A DNA stretch of 64,000 nt from positions 1,612,001 to 1,676,000 of the forward strand of contig CM007989.1 in assembly GCA_002189035.1 (NCBI GenBank), read 5' to 3'. How positions within the stretch are numbered: the stretch's first letter is position 1; every line of letters begins with the position of its first letter. This document shows, in pieces, positions 47,991 through 60,544 of the stretch. This stretch comes from Utricularia gibba. Its lineage: Eukaryota; Streptophyta; Magnoliopsida; Lamiales; Lentibulariaceae. The notes beneath the pieces are model-generated. The model had not been told where the DNA came from and did not search any database. It saw only the letters and a program-made list of their open reading frames with translations. Made by a program: the position numbers and the translations under genes.

Positions 47991-50900
47991 TCAGACAACC
48001 GCAACTTCAGAGGCAATGTAACTGGAACGCTGGGAATCTTGGCTGGAGGATTTTGGCTTTGACATCTTGAGAACGGTTACTGCTGCAGCGACTCTGGCTG
48101 CAAGTAAGTCTGGTGAATCTAAAAGCGGTAGCACTTCGGAGTTTTCCATTTCCAAAAGCATGCCTGTTACCTTTGATGCAAGTTCAGGCTGCAACAAGTA
48201 CAAGTAGATAGATGTTTATGGCGTCAGGTTTCATCTTCTATTCTACATAAGTGATGAAAATTTGCTTTGACCTCATGATAAGCAACCAGCTGATGAAGAC
48301 GCTCCCTAATTATATCTTTTTGATACTGGGGAGGCAGTCCAGAAAGAAGGGTGCCCTGTGGCTCAGGTCCCTTGGCAAACACTATCTGCTGAAAAACAGT
48401 AGACCCTTCTTAGTTCGCGCACATGTGATAAACAGGATGTAAGCTATAGGTCTAGAGCAGACCTCGTTGTTGCTTGAGTCTCTTGATTGTGACAAAAGAA
48501 GTGGATGCGAATAGGGTCCTGGATAGGTTGCGAGACAACTCTGTAGAGGATTCAGCCGTCCTCTGCTGTTGGAGTGTTGTCTCAAATTATTAGGGGGTGC
48601 CTAGCAATATGAAGAGATGCATCAATCTTCTATTTGTTACTTACACGAACCAGAAAAAGGACGTTTAACGAAGCATAGATAAAATTACCGAGGTGGCAGA
48701 GGTTGATTGAACCGAAGCTCTTGGATAAAAATTCACCATGCCATTAGGTCTCCATGCTGGCCTCATAGTTGGAGACTGAAACATCATCCCTGAGTGTGCA
48801 GGGATTCGGGGAACAATTCCTGGTGCAGGGTAATACACAGGTGAATATCCTCCAGGAAATAGAGTCGCAGGTCCTAATCCTGTTCCTCTTTGAGCATATA
48901 GAAGTTGTAACTGAGCCCGTCTTTCTTCTTTTCTCTGAGCAATCGCAACATACAACGGCTTTCGTCTCAACATGAATCCTGTAAAAAAGTTAAATATATT
49001 TCCATCCCACACTGTCAACTGTGCAAAGATTTAGCATGGAAAGCAGATTTATCATTCAGACGACAATAGGAAAAATGCAGTGTGTACTACACCTATGACC
49101 AGATTGTATTCAACCCAAAAAACTCCTTAGAAATCAAAGTAGACAATGTGGGTTCCTCTTGGCCAAAGAGAGGATACAGCATTTTTATAAACCACCAAAA
49201 GATGAATAAATGTGTCAGACCACTTAGAACTCTGAACTGAGAATATTCTCCAAGCCAACTTCTGAAAACAGAGTGAAAGGAGGAGCTTTTATCTTCATTA
49301 TGCATGTTTAGAAGGAAAAGCACGTCTGTATGTATGAAGTTTCAGATAATTTGAAACACATTACGCACTTCTTTTTGGAATGATTACTACACCAAGGATA
49401 CTGACCATAGAAGGTGCGCACAGCATTATTCGCCTCCTCAGCAGTGGAGAAGCAGACGAATCCAAATCCTCTGCTCAATCCTTTACCATCTCTCATAATC
49501 TTTGCAGAGGTGATTATGCCACACCGACTGAAATACCCCTTAAGCTCACTATCAGTTACATCATCATCAATATTCTTAACAAACACATTTGAACCCTGAA
49601 ATTGATAGATTATGGAGAACAGTAAGAAGAGTAATAGGATCGCAACTATGTATGTGCTCCACCCAAAGAAAAACCTTACCTGACACTGCAGGGTCTTTTC
49701 CTTCCTTTTTTCCTCAAACTGGCGCCTTAGCAATTCCTCTCGTTCTGATTTTTTCTGAGCTCGTGCCACGTACAAAATCTTTGATCCTGTATGGATATTT
49801 CGAGTGTAAAAGTCCAGGGAGTAAGTATTACAGTAAAAATAAATTATAAGTTTTTGAGTCTACCAAGTTGTACACCATTCAGTGCTTCCTCTGCACGTTT
49901 GGCATCATCTGGGTTCTCGAAGTTGACAAATCCAAAGCCTCTGGATGTACCATTGTCATCCCTTGAGATGGCTAAGCTTAAAATCTGCCCAAAACGGGAA
50001 AACTTGTCCTTTAGAAGATCTTCAGAGATGTTAGTATCCAGATTCTTCATATACAAGTTTGAATATTTTGTTTCTGGAGAGACCACGGCACGATCACTCT
50101 TCTTCACAAATTTACCAACATACCTGGCCAGGGATTTCAAATTCATAAGCTGTGAATGTAAAGCTGAATTCAGAAAAAAAAATATAATAAACAAGGGACG
50201 AAGTCATTGATGTACATCTGTTTGCCACCATCAGTAATGGTTCCGTTCATATTCTCAATGGCAGTTATCGCTGAAGTTTCTGATTCAAACTGCACAAAAC
50301 CATATCCTTTGCTCTTTCCATCCTCAGCATGGACAACCTTACAGGAAATTATAGCACCAAACTTCTGAAATATATCTTGAAGCTTCACGCTATCAGTTGA
50401 TTCACTCAAGTTCTGTCACACATTAAACATCTTAAGCAAGTGTTGTCTGTAAAGAATTCAAACAACCACAATTCTGAAAACGCGAAACAAAAACAGTAAA
50501 TTCACCTTGACAAAAACATTTCCAACACCACTCCTCCTAGAATCGGGATCCCGATTCGACCACATGACCCTTATCACTTTGCCATTCAATGTTGACAGAT
50601 TTTTTGTCTCTATGGCACGGATGGCTGCAAAAGATGCACATATATTATCTTAATTAGGTGATCCAGCACAGTGATCTTCAAACAGATCGTTAAAAAAACG
50701 GCATCCCTGCACAATCCTGTTATCCGCAGATTTTAAGGCACCCCAGAATTCAGATAACAGATGGTGATATTTCTGAATCAGAACATTCCGTTCATTCCCG
50801 ACAAACAACTAGATCCCAAACCACAATCATGGGTGACAAGATACAACAAAAAGTAACCCTATCCGCCCACTTTCACAAATACGCGCCACTTATTTCATCG

Positions 50901-51132
50901 TCGAAAAAATCAAGAAAAAAGAGAACAAATGACTACCATCTTCAGGCGAGTGAAAGTTGACGTATCCATAGCAAAGAGACCGGCCACTGGAGGAATCTCG
51001 GCAAACCCGAACCGACGTCAGACTCTTGAACTCAACAAATTCCTTGTTCAGTATTTCATCGTTAACGTCTGGATGCAAATCTCCGACGTATAAAGACGCA
51101 GGAATCGGAACCGTCGCCTGTTCCTCCGCCAT
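47991..51132 (-). CDS. Polyadenylate-binding protein (four RRMs and MLLE)
   Basis: Cytoplasmic poly(A)-tail binding protein acting in translation initiation and mRNA stability. Ten exons on the minus strand: 50937-51132, 50506-50624, 50216-50412, 49864-50123, 49680-49786, 49406-49595, 48689-48978, 48463-48600, 48272-48388 and 47991-48188; 603 residues, all joints in phase. RRM1 has [23 protein letters not shown]2 [23 protein letters not shown]3 [23 protein letters not shown]4 [21 protein letters not shown] Pro/Tyr-rich linker precedes the C-terminal MLLE (PABC) domain: [40 protein letters not shown]. The start is the ATG at 51132. I cannot say which PAB class it belongs to with confidence. 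Confidence 0.92.
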
Positions 51133-52697
51133 ATCCACTTCCTACTTTCTGCAACCACAAAAACAAAAGCCGGATGCAACATTCTTAGGTCAAAAAAAGA
51201 CTCGAATTATCGGGTGAAAAACTCAACGAAATGACGAAAAGAAAGTACCGATTTAACCGAGATTCCAAGATGAGAAACAAAATTAGTCTTAAAGATACTC
51301 CTCCAAAACGGAGAAATTGAAGAACAGACCAGTTAGGAGGAGGAATGTTAAGCGAGTGAATGAACGAACGACAGCGGAAGTGCGTGTTTTGTGTGCGAGT
51401 ATGTTTGTTTTTGTTGCTCGAGAAGGTAATCTGCATGGACGCGAGAGTTTTGTGGCGTTTCCGGAACAGATACCATACACATTGCACTGAGTCTGACGCG
51501 CGTCAGCCGCGCGTGCCTACTCCAAACGAATGGAAATGCGCGAGTGGTGTGAAACGCTCGTTTAGCGAAGGTTGGGCCGCTTTGACCGAGCACAGCGAGA
51601 AACGGGGATTAGCTGGCAATTCGGTTACAGCTCCGTCATACACCAGGCCCGCCCCCGCCCGGCCCGAACCAAACCAACATTTCATTATGGATAGTTAGAA
51701 AATATAAAAGGAAACATTTTTAGTTTTTACTGAAAAAATAGTTAATTTTAAATAGTATATTTAGTTGTTGTACATATTAATCTAGAGCTTTTTTAACGTG
51801 ATATTTTATTTTTTCCGTAAAATTTTTTTTATTAAAAATGGATACTTAAATCAATATTATTTGACAATATAGTATTTAATAGACATATTTAGATATTTAA
51901 AATATATATATATTTTTTTTTATAAATGTGTATCTGACCTTATAATCATGCTTAGAAACAGACTCAATTCTTGTAGATTCTTTTTTCATTTTTTTCCTTT
52001 TATTTTTGTTTCTAATTTATATATTTCACAGATTTTTCACATTTCATTTCTTCATTAATTCAATTAATGTTTTAGTGGAATAATGTTTCACATCAAAAAT
52101 CAATAATTATAGTCATAATATTTTGTTACAAACAAAAAAATAATGCTCTACTGCAAAACCATGGCTTATTATGATGTAAAAACATGATAACAATACCAAT
52201 GCATAATTCAACTAAAAATTAATTTTTTTAAAAAAAACACTTATGTTATACATTTTTTAAAAACATGTAATAGATTAATCAATTTAATCCTACAAAAATA
52301 TTAATTTTTTTGTATTTTTATTTATTGATAATTTGTAAATTATACTTTTCGAATAGTTTTATGGGGAAACATTCAAATAGTATAAAACATTTGTCATTAT
52401 TTTGATTTCAAATAAAGTAAATTGTCACATATGAAATGATCTTTACGGCTCTTTTAATTTCTGAACTTAATCATTCATTTTTTTCATTCTCTATTTAAAA
52501 CCCTAACCCATCTCCTAATGGCTAATCTAATTGACAACAATTCGTTACTTATGGTTACAAAATTCAATATTCCTTATTTTTTGGTAATAAATTCCACAAA
52601 AGCAACATTTTTCCAGAATGGTGGGTTCCTAGAAGGGCCGCTGCTATCATGTTACATATCATGTAGTTCTTCCATTTTGGTGACATTTTTCCAAGTT
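51133..52697. other. PABP leader and AT-rich spacer
   Basis: 51133-51690 is GC-moderate and probably the promoter and 5' untranslated region of PABP. 51700-52500 is very AT-rich. No coding signal recognised; the small frame at 52518-52742 is not gene-like. Confidence 0.5.
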
Positions 52698-54137
52698 TTA
52701 CTCTTTGTTTTGCGCCAACTGCTGGATGTCTTTGATCAGTAAAGTGACGTTGTGATGAGAAGATCCTCCTTCCGCTACCGCCATTTCCGCCATTTTTTTC
52801 AGCTCCAGAGCGGTTCTTCTCCTTTCTCCCCCTTCTTCAAAAGCTTTTTCAATGGCGACCCTGATATCCTCCTCCTTCACACTCGTTCCGCATTTCTCCA
52901 CTTGGATCAAATGAACAACTTCCCTTGCTCCCACTCTCACCCCGATCTTCAGTATCTCAACCACCAGTTTCTCGTTCAGAAACTGCTCCCCGAACAAGGG
53001 CCACGTTATCATGGGAACGCCGGCGGAGATCGCCTCCATGGTCGAGTTCCAACCGCAGTGAGTCACGAATCCGCCGACGGCGGGGTGGGACAGGATCAGA
53101 ACCTGGGGAGCCCATCCCCTGACGAACAATGCCCTTTCTTTAGTCCTTTCTTCAACCCCATTTCTTTGAATCCATTTCTCGATTTCTCCGATTGTCTCAC
53201 CGCCCTTCACGACCACGATGAACGGACGGCCGGTGGATTCCAGGGCGGAAGCTAATTCACCGAATTGCGCCGGGGAGACGCGCCCCAGGCTTCCGAGACA
53301 AGCGTAGATTACGGAACCCTTTTTTCTCCGGTCGAGCCAATTCAAGCACTCCTCGGCGGCGACTGAGTCCAAATCTCTATCCAATTTGTTGTTTCCCCAG
53401 AGGGAAAATGGGCCAATTGCCCAGACATTCCCCCCCTTCAGCCTCCGGAATTCTTCAACATAGGCTTTCTCCAACCCCTCGAAAGTGTTCACCACGACGC
53501 CGTACGCCTGAGACTCCGACTCCCGGATTTTTCGCCGCACATCCATTAAATCATCCGGCCCAGGATTCAGCATCCCCGGTAACTGAACCCGTGTGAATTT
53601 AACTTCATCAGCTAAACCAGGAACAACAAAATGTTCATCTGAAGGAACCGATTCATGAACTCTCGATGTATACAAATTGTGATCTACAACTCCGGTGAAG
53701 CAGCTCATTCCGTCGAAGAGAATCAATGGAATCTCAAGCTTCTTACACATCTGAGAAACCCAGGGTATATGCTTATCGCTGATAATGCAGCTTGGACGAC
53801 TACCCATCTCTGCAACTAATCTTTCAACAGACTCCTGCATCAAAATCAACGCAGCAAAGAATTTCCTCAGAAGCCCATACGATGGCAAAGCGTCAATATT
53901 TTCGCACCCTGGCGGCAGGCCGCTTTCCTCGCCCGGGAACTTAACAGGGAGAAGCTCGATCGAGTGACCGGCGTTTACTGCACGAGAAACAGCCGACTCG
54001 AACCGTGACGCGTTCTGAGGCGTGACGATGATAGAGACACGAACTCCGCGTCCAGATAGAAGCTTGCCCATGTCTATCATTGGGATTATGTGGCCGGGTG
54101 CCATCAACGGGATCAAGATGAAGGTCAAGGGAGCCAT
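52698..54137 (-). CDS. UDP-glycosyltransferase, UGT73 family-like
   Basis: Cytosolic family 1 glycosyltransferase that adds sugar from a UDP-sugar to a small-molecule acceptor such as a flavonoid, triterpenoid or phytohormone. Single exon of 479 residues. The catalytic His is His16 in MAPGHIIPMIDMGKLL, and the activating Asp is in SCIISDKHIPW. The C-terminal PSPG box spans residues about 342-385 (WAPQVLILSHPAVGGFVTHC onward to WPLFGEQFLNEK). Its final Gln fits UDP-glucose use. The HxxPMID start, CENIDALPS and FLNEKLVVEILKIGVRVG are UGT73-like. The acceptor cannot be predicted. The frame is intact. Confidence 0.9.
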   Translation of the reverse strand: MAPLTFILIPLMAPGHIIPMIDMGKLLSGRGVRVSIIVTPQNASRFESAVSRAVNAGHSIELLPVKFPGEESGLPPGCENIDALPSYGLLRKFFAALILMQESVERLVAEMGSRPSCIISDKHIPWVSQMCKKLEIPLILFDGMSCFTGVVDHNLYTSRVHESVPSDEHFVVPGLADEVKFTRVQLPGMLNPGPDDLMDVRRKIRESESQAYGVVVNTFEGLEKAYVEEFRRLKGGNVWAIGPFSLWGNNKLDRDLDSVAAEECLNWLDRRKKGSVIYACLGSLGRVSPAQFGELASALESTGRPFIVVVKGGETIGEIEKWIQRNGVEERTKERALFVRGWAPQVLILSHPAVGGFVTHCGWNSTMEAISAGVPMITWPLFGEQFLNEKLVVEILKIGVRVGAREVVHLIQVEKCGTSVKEEDIRVAIEKAFEEGGERRRTALELKKMAEMAVAEGGSSHHNVTLLIKDIQQLAQNKE

Positions 54138-55385
54138 GGGAGAGAGAACGAAGACGTGTTTCTGCAGACAATTCAGAAGCGGTGGTCCGTCTGATCACTC
54201 CCGGTCGGACGATTATTTAAAAACACACAGATAATAATTACAAGGAAGGACAGTGAAAAGTGCATATTTCCAGTTTTAGTCCCCAAATTTTCTTGTTTTC
54301 AATCACGCCTCGTCTTTTCAATGTAGATTTACCTCCCCACATGCCACAGGCCCACAATCCATACCTATGACTTTAATAAAATCCTTTGTTATCTTCATAC
54401 GGAACAATAATAAAATAATTTTCATACGGAAAATGACAATACACACGTCCACGTCCTTAATAGAAGAAGTCCAACGTTTGCCTACTTGTACATTTTTTTA
54501 TTTAAAAATTGTATGCTTCTTAAATAATTTTTTTTATAAAAATTTCATTTCTATCTTTGAAACAAAGGTTTTAAATTCGGAATTTCGGGTTTTATTTGCT
54601 ATAACCGGAAAAAAAGATTTATCTTAAAGTTAGATTTAACTCGAGTTATAAATAAATTAGAAACACATACAGTTTTATTAAAATTTGGGGGAATATTATG
54701 TTTTATATTGAATCGTATATTTGTTTTTAATTTATCTGTATATTTTATTAAAGTTTAAATAAATATAAAACTAATCATTTAAAATCATAATTCGAATATT
54801 TTTTTATTATAAAATATAACACATCTAAATACATCTATCAAACATATTCTAAAAATCATAAAATACATTTTATTTTAAATTATATTATTGAAATATTAAA
54901 TCATCTACCAAACATAACCAATGAGGTGCCACAAGCTTATTTGCTGATTTTTTATTAGAAAGAAGGAGAGTTGATTCTTGCTGCTTAAAGCTGTAATCAG
55001 ACGTCGCGGGCCACCACGGTCAACATCGATCCTCTCGTTGGAGCTTTGAATGATATAATGAAATAAGAGGCGGTTTACTTAAATTTAGTAGTATAGATTA
55101 TTGTTTGAGTATGACAAATTACGATTTTTTGTATCAAATAATATGTGTTTTCTTTATTGACATGTGTATTAAAATTATTTGTATTATTTTGGAAAATTAT
55201 TAAAAATACTCGGGTTTTTTTTTATTATTTCTGATCGTTGCCCCTGCTGCCTAGGCGGCTGGAACTTCATTAATGGATGTTTTTATAATATACTATTTTG
55301 ATTTCTGAATGTTGCAGCAGGAACTTCACTTCCTTGCGGAGGTTTCATTCCGAGTGTCTCATCTACGAGGGTGACGACGAGAGAA
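54138..55385. other. Divergent promoter region, UGT and FluG-like gene
   Basis: 1.25 kb, AT-rich between 54480 and 55250. No gene or clear element. Confidence 0.5.
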
Positions 55386-58310
55386 ATGACGGTTGATGGA
55401 ATCGCGGCGTTGAGAGCGGCTGTGGAAGAGGCGGAGCTCGTGGATGGGCACGCGCATAACATCGTTGCAGCGGAATCTACGTTCTCCTATCTTAGTTGCT
55501 TCGCAGGTCCTGCCGGCGAGGCTTCAGCAGACGCTTCTTTCTCCATTAATTTCAAGGTATCAAAATCATTAGTTTTATGTCGGTTATTGTTCGATCCACG
55601 TGAGTTTCTTCACGATTCCGTGGTTTCTAGTGTATTCCTCATGTTTACTTGTTTTGGAAGACGAGGATCATGAAGTCAACGTGACTGATTTGATGTTTAT
55701 TCGAGTATTTACTTGTTAGATCTTCGTTGACCTTTGATAATGTATCGGCAGAGAAACTTGCGAGAAATAGCCCAACTGTATGGCACCAATCCGTCTTTGG
55801 AAGCCATTCAAGAATATCGGTTTCGTTCTGGAGTGGAATCAGTCACTTCGAGGTGCTTTAAAGCCGCTGGAATCTCTGCCATGCTAGTCGATGATGGACT
55901 CGATGAAGGAGTTTATCTGGATAAGAGGTATGAAATTGATTGGCATAAGCAATTTGTGCCGTTTGTGGGTAGAATATTGAGAATTGAACGTGTTGCTGAG
56001 AAGATCCTCGATGAGGTAATTCTTATGATTTTAGATTGCTTCGTTTTTATGCACAGATCATGACTGACAAAATGAGTGAAATATATTTTTGCTTTGCCTT
56101 CTCTCTTATATTGTCGCCGTCATGAGCTTCATCTGTTGACTTCTTTTTCTTCTACTCCGAGTTCTGAAAAGGGAATCGCTCATGGAGTTGACTGGTCCCT
56201 GGAATCATTTACAGAACTGTTTCTCAATGACTTGAAGTCATATCCTTTTGGTTTCTTGGCAGCTGTTCTGGTTTGAACGGAAATTTATGAGTTCAAGAAC
56301 ATGATGGATTTTCTTTGATTTCCTTAGCTACTATTACAAATGCAGGAAAAATTGTTGGCTTTAAGAGTATTGCTGCTTATTACAGCGGACTTGACATAAA
56401 CACAAATGTACCTGAAACAGATGCTGCTAAGGGACTTGATGAGATTCTAAGAGGTAGATTGCGTGAAAAGATGATGACACAAAACCTGCCAGTGTTTTAG
56501 CGTTGTGTTGCATGCAGCTGGAAGCCCGATTCGCATCATAAACAAGAACTTGGTTGATTATATCTTCATCAAATCATTAGAAGTTGCCCAGTCTCTTGAT
56601 TTGCCGATGCAGATGCACACTGGGTAACATCTATTGCCTTCCATATCTCATTCAGCTTGCTCTTTTGTATAGTAATCTTCACTACCAAATTTCACATTTG
56701 TTTCCTGGCCTCTCTAGGTTTGGAGATTACTTTCTGGATTTAAGATTATCCAATCCCCTTCATCTACGGCGACTTCTGGAGGATAATAGATTCAAGAACA
56801 GCCGCATTGTTCTGTTGCACGCCTCATATCCTTTTTCCAGAGAAGCATCATATCTGGCGTCTGTATACCAACAAGTAAGCTCTTCTATTCTTCTTAACAA
56901 AGAATTCCTTGGTTAATGCTGCTCCTTGCAATCCCTTTCTTTTTCACTGTTTTCCGTGTTCTTTGTAAATAAAAAAGTATCAACGGTCTTTCAAGGGTGC
57001 ACACTACATAATGTTACAGTTTCATGATTGTCCCTTATAAGACGGAGTTGGTTATAGGTGTACTTGGATTTCGGGCTTGCGGTACCCAAACTAAGCTTCC
57101 AAGGGATGTTGTCATCAGTTAGAGAGCTATTGCACCTTGCACCTATTAACAAGGTAAACGTAAGATGCCAATCCCATTTGGTATTTACCTAACTTAAGTG
57201 GTGATTATAGGTCATGTTCAGCACCGATGGCATTGCATTTGCGGAAAGCTTCTATCTAGGTTAGTGTTTCTTCATCATGCGAAGCATCCTTTTAAAACAA
57301 ATTGATAGTCAGAATGGTACGGATTGGAAGGGGGTGGGTGTGGGGGTAGGGAATAAAAGCAAATGGGTAACATTGTGATTAGAGGAAAATAATCGTCTAG
57401 AATGACCTATAACTTATACAACTTATTAAGGCTCGTTAGGTTCATAATTAAACACTCCCGAAGTTAAAAAGTACTGAGGCAAATTGTATAAAATTTCAAC
57501 CCATAAGGATAGCATCAATGATGTCAGGACCTTATCTATGGCATCTTGGAAAAACACTGGTGGGGTATTTGTCCCTCATTTGGATCCCTGTTCTCGTTTA
57601 GCGTCCTTATCCTTTCTTTACCTACACCGCGATTTCATGATCGCAAACTTCTTTTACCACCTTTCATTGAACATAGTGGGTATCTTTTCCATGTCCTTTT
57701 CAAGGATACTAACGCAAGTGTTCACTAACCTTTTAGTATCGTTACATGCTCTCCATTTAGTTATTAAGGTATGTTTGGTAGAAATTTTAAATGCTTTTAA
57801 TAATTTTTTAGTATTAAAAAATATATTTGATAAGTAAATTTATATAAAATCATCTTATTTTAAATAAAAATGATTTTATAAAAAATGCATGGAATAAGAT
57901 GAAGTGTAGTGCGATCTGGGGAAACTGTTAAAAAATGGTAAGTTAAAACAACGAAAACTTGCTGTAACTTGGTAGGTTAAAAAAATCAATGGGAGCATCC
58001 AAACAAGTCATGTAAAAGGAAAGGACATTATTTGTGCTTGGAACCAGTTTGCTTGCTTGTTGGACCAGCATAAAGATAACATAAAGACGTGTCTAAGTTA
58101 AGTGCGCACCTCCTATTTTCTTCCAAAGGAGCGAGGAAAGCACGAGATGTCATATTTGCTGTTCTTCGAGACACGTATACGGATGGAGATCTGTCTATTA
58201 CAGAGGCCATTGAAGCCGCCACAAAGCTGCTTTCTGAAAACGCCAGACAGTTTTACAAGATTGAGGCTTCTTCTTCATCGACCGGCGGCGGCAAACCCTC
58301 CCTCGCATGA
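55386..58310 (+). CDS. FluG/NodGS-like amidohydrolase without a glutamine synthetase domain
   Basis: TIM-barrel amidohydrolase (Amidohydro_2) corresponding to the N-terminal half of plant FluG/NodGS. Nine exons: 55386-55556, 55752-56015, 56172-56250, 56346-56453, 56518-56623, 56718-56874, 57058-57153, 57211-57259 and 58129-58310; 403 residues, all in phase. The metal-binding HAH is at residues 22-24 (LVDGHAHN). Conserved blocks: REIAQLYGTNPSLEAIQEYR, ILDEGIAHGVDWSLESFTEL, IVGFKSIAAYYSGLDINTN, LPMQMHTGFGDYFLDLRLSN, RIVLLHASYPFSREASYLAS, VYLDFGLAVPKLSFQGM and VMFSTDGIAFAESFYLGARK. It ends ARQFYKIEASSSSTGGGKPS plus two residues, just where NodGS proteins continue into the synthetase domain. Borders of exons 3-5 are the least certain. 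The substrate of this domain is not established. Confidence 0.85.
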
Positions 58311-58977
58311 TCGCTATCGCCCATTTCAAGTGGCAGGTAACACAATATCCCACTTCAACAGAAGAAAATAAGTTGGTGTCACAGATCACATACAATAAAT
58401 CCACCTATGATTGATTGGGTTATGATATGCGTTGGACACCAAGGGTCCAAAACACGACCCTGTTGAAAACGATGCTTGATTAACAATTTGGATTGGGAGC
58501 ATCATAATTTGGTTGGAATTTGGGGCTGATGACGTAATGCTGCATCATCATCATCTACTGATGATGTGGATGTGGATGCAGTATGAAGTAAAGATGATCA
58601 GCAGCACGTGAACAGGAACATTATCATTAGGCTTCGCAATTTGTTGTGTGAAAGGTACGTGAAATCCTTCACTAACCACAGGACCGAACATGAAGCTGCA
58701 GTTCGCCCACTCACATTCTTCCATTCTGGACCAATCAATTCATTTTTGACGTGTCATTTCTCAGCCTCGACACGTGTCACGTCATCTTCTTTCTTTTTTT
58801 TTTTTCCCAAATATGTACGGGTACTCTAAGCATCAAGTGAAGCATTGGAAACCTGATTCATCCTTATTTTGAGTATAGTTAATAAATTCATTTTAAGAAA
58901 CTAAAAAAAAAAAGAATGTTCGTCTACGACCCTTTAGAAATACTAATTCATAAAGTAACTGCATCAATAGGAATTTA
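58311..58977. other. Convergent 3' ends of FluG-like and ZAT-like genes
   Basis: No glutamine-synthetase motifs or other coding signal. An ATCATC-type microsatellite lies near 58543-58553. Confidence 0.55.
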
Positions 58978-59526
58978 TTAATACTGGCAATCGACTAACG
59001 GTGACGTTGAGAAGACGAGAGCCTGCGGGAACCTCGCTTCCTTGTGATCCTGGTCTTCCGGAGCCGGAAGATTCAGGTCCAGGGACAACCCATTCCTCGC
59101 CTTCTTCGACGGCGGCAGCGGCAGCGGCCTGTGCCGCCGCATGTGCCCGCCGAGAGCCTGCCCGGAGGAGAAGGCAACCCCACAAATGGAGCACTCATGA
59201 GCCCTCGCGGCCTTGCTGCTGCTCGCCGCACCTGCGATTGCAAGCGCCAGCATGCTGCTGCCGTCGGAGTAATCCAGCTTCTCCTTGGGAGGCGACGGCG
59301 GCTTGATGACCTTCCGGTGGCTGGCCCGATGCCCGCCGAGGGCTTGGAAAGAAGGGAAGGCTTTGTTGCAGGTCTTACACGCGTAAATCTCGGCGGCGGC
59401 AACGGGGCCCCCATTGGCCAACAGGATCAAGCAGTTGGCCAAGTCCTGCTCCTCCTCCTGCTCGTCGGAGGCGGTGGAAAGGTGGCTGCAGGAGCTCTCA
59501 TCCGTCTTGTGATCCTGGAGAGTCAT
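58978..59526 (-). CDS. C2H2 zinc-finger repressor, ZAT/STZ type (two QALGGH fingers, EAR motif)
   Basis: Nuclear transcription repressor of the plant C1-2i class, usually stress-inducible. Single exon, 182 residues. An acidic N-terminus carries the L-box-like EEEQDLANCLILLA. The two fingers are CKTCNKAFPSFQALGGH and CSICGVAFSSGQALGGH, separated by a long linker. Near the end is the EAR repression motif in LSLDLNLPAPE. QALGGH is the plant-specific DNA-contact helix. The start is the ATG at 59526 (MTLQDHKTDE). Which ZAT it is cannot be fixed. TATAAAG lies 280 bases upstream. Confidence 0.92.
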   Translation of the reverse strand: MTLQDHKTDESSCSHLSTASDEQEEEQDLANCLILLANGGPVAAAEIYACKTCNKAFPSFQALGGHRASHRKVIKPPSPPKEKLDYSDGSSMLALAIAGAASSSKAARAHECSICGVAFSSGQALGGHMRRHRPLPLPPSKKARNGLSLDLNLPAPEDQDHKEARFPQALVFSTSPLVDCQY

Positions 59527-59805
59527 GGTTGTCTGGATGGGGAAGGAGGGAGGGGGCGGTATATGATGAAGTGTGTGTTGCAGTGGAGTGTGGAAAAGGC
59601 AAAGGCAAGGGAAAAAGTGTTTAATGATCGACGCCGACTCCGGCCTTCTTTTCTTCTCCCTGCAACTTTCTAGGCCCTCAGGAATAATACACACATACAC
59701 AAAATGAGGAAATTGTGGTTCCGATATTTTTCTAATATTTTTATTCAAAATTCTCTGCCCAATTTTGGGGTTGAGAATCGGTTGGCTTGGAAGCAAACCC
59801 ATCGC

Positions 59806-59812
59806 TTTATAG
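59806..59812 (-). promoter_or_regulatory. Possible TATA box of the ZAT-like gene
   Basis: Minus strand GGCTATAAAGCG, about 280 bases upstream of the ATG. By sequence only. Confidence 0.45.
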
Positions 59813-60485
59813 CCACGATTCCTGGTGGAGGTTTGGAGTGGAAGCCTCCTTCTTACATTCCGTTATGCTTACAATAAATAAATAAACAAATAAAGAATTA
59901 TTTATTTTATGGTTGATGGATCGTACAGTTCAAATTAAATCTATAATTTTTTAAAATTCGATTCAATAATTTTTTTTAAAAATATATGAGTTTATTCTGT
60001 AATTTGAACTTACGTAAAGTAAAATCAATTTTGAAATTTTAGAATTATTTTTTTGGACATTACAAATTTTAATGTATTAAATTATTTATAATTTAATATT
60101 ATGATGTAAATATATTTTTAGAATAAATAAAGTGAGTATTATAATTTTTTTAGTTAATTTATTGTTTAATTAGTAAAACAAACATTCTATAAATTTAATA
60201 ATTTATGAAATTGATCACGTATTTCAATTTTTAATTTTAATATAAAACAGCTAAAAATTAAATTTTTTAAAAATTGAATAAAATCATTTCAAGAAGTTAT
60301 TAACGGAATAGATTCTCTATGTATTGTAAATTAAGTTGAATAATTATAGATAAAGAGGGTAGTGTTTTATTGGAGAATAGTATTAATTCAATTTTAATAT
60401 TTTATTTTTAATCACTTTAAGTCCCAAACATCATGAGTATTTTGTGAATATTGAAAACTAATAATATTTTAGTATTTTTATTAAA

Positions 60486-60544
60486 GCCCATTTATAAAGT
60501 GGCCCGATTTAAAGCCCAATGTTAAGTTCGAGAACTAAGGCCCA
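60486..60544 (+). promoter_or_regulatory. Cluster of GGCCCA/GCCCA site II-type elements before bL21m
   Basis: GCCCA at 60486 and 60514, GGCCCG at 60501 and GGCCCA at 60539-60544, within 60 bases. Typical of nuclear genes for ribosomal and mitochondrial proteins. Confidence 0.6.

Noticed and set aside
59001-59673. Arg/Pro-rich open frames opposite the ZAT-like gene
   Set aside because: Antisense shadows of a GC-rich single-exon gene.
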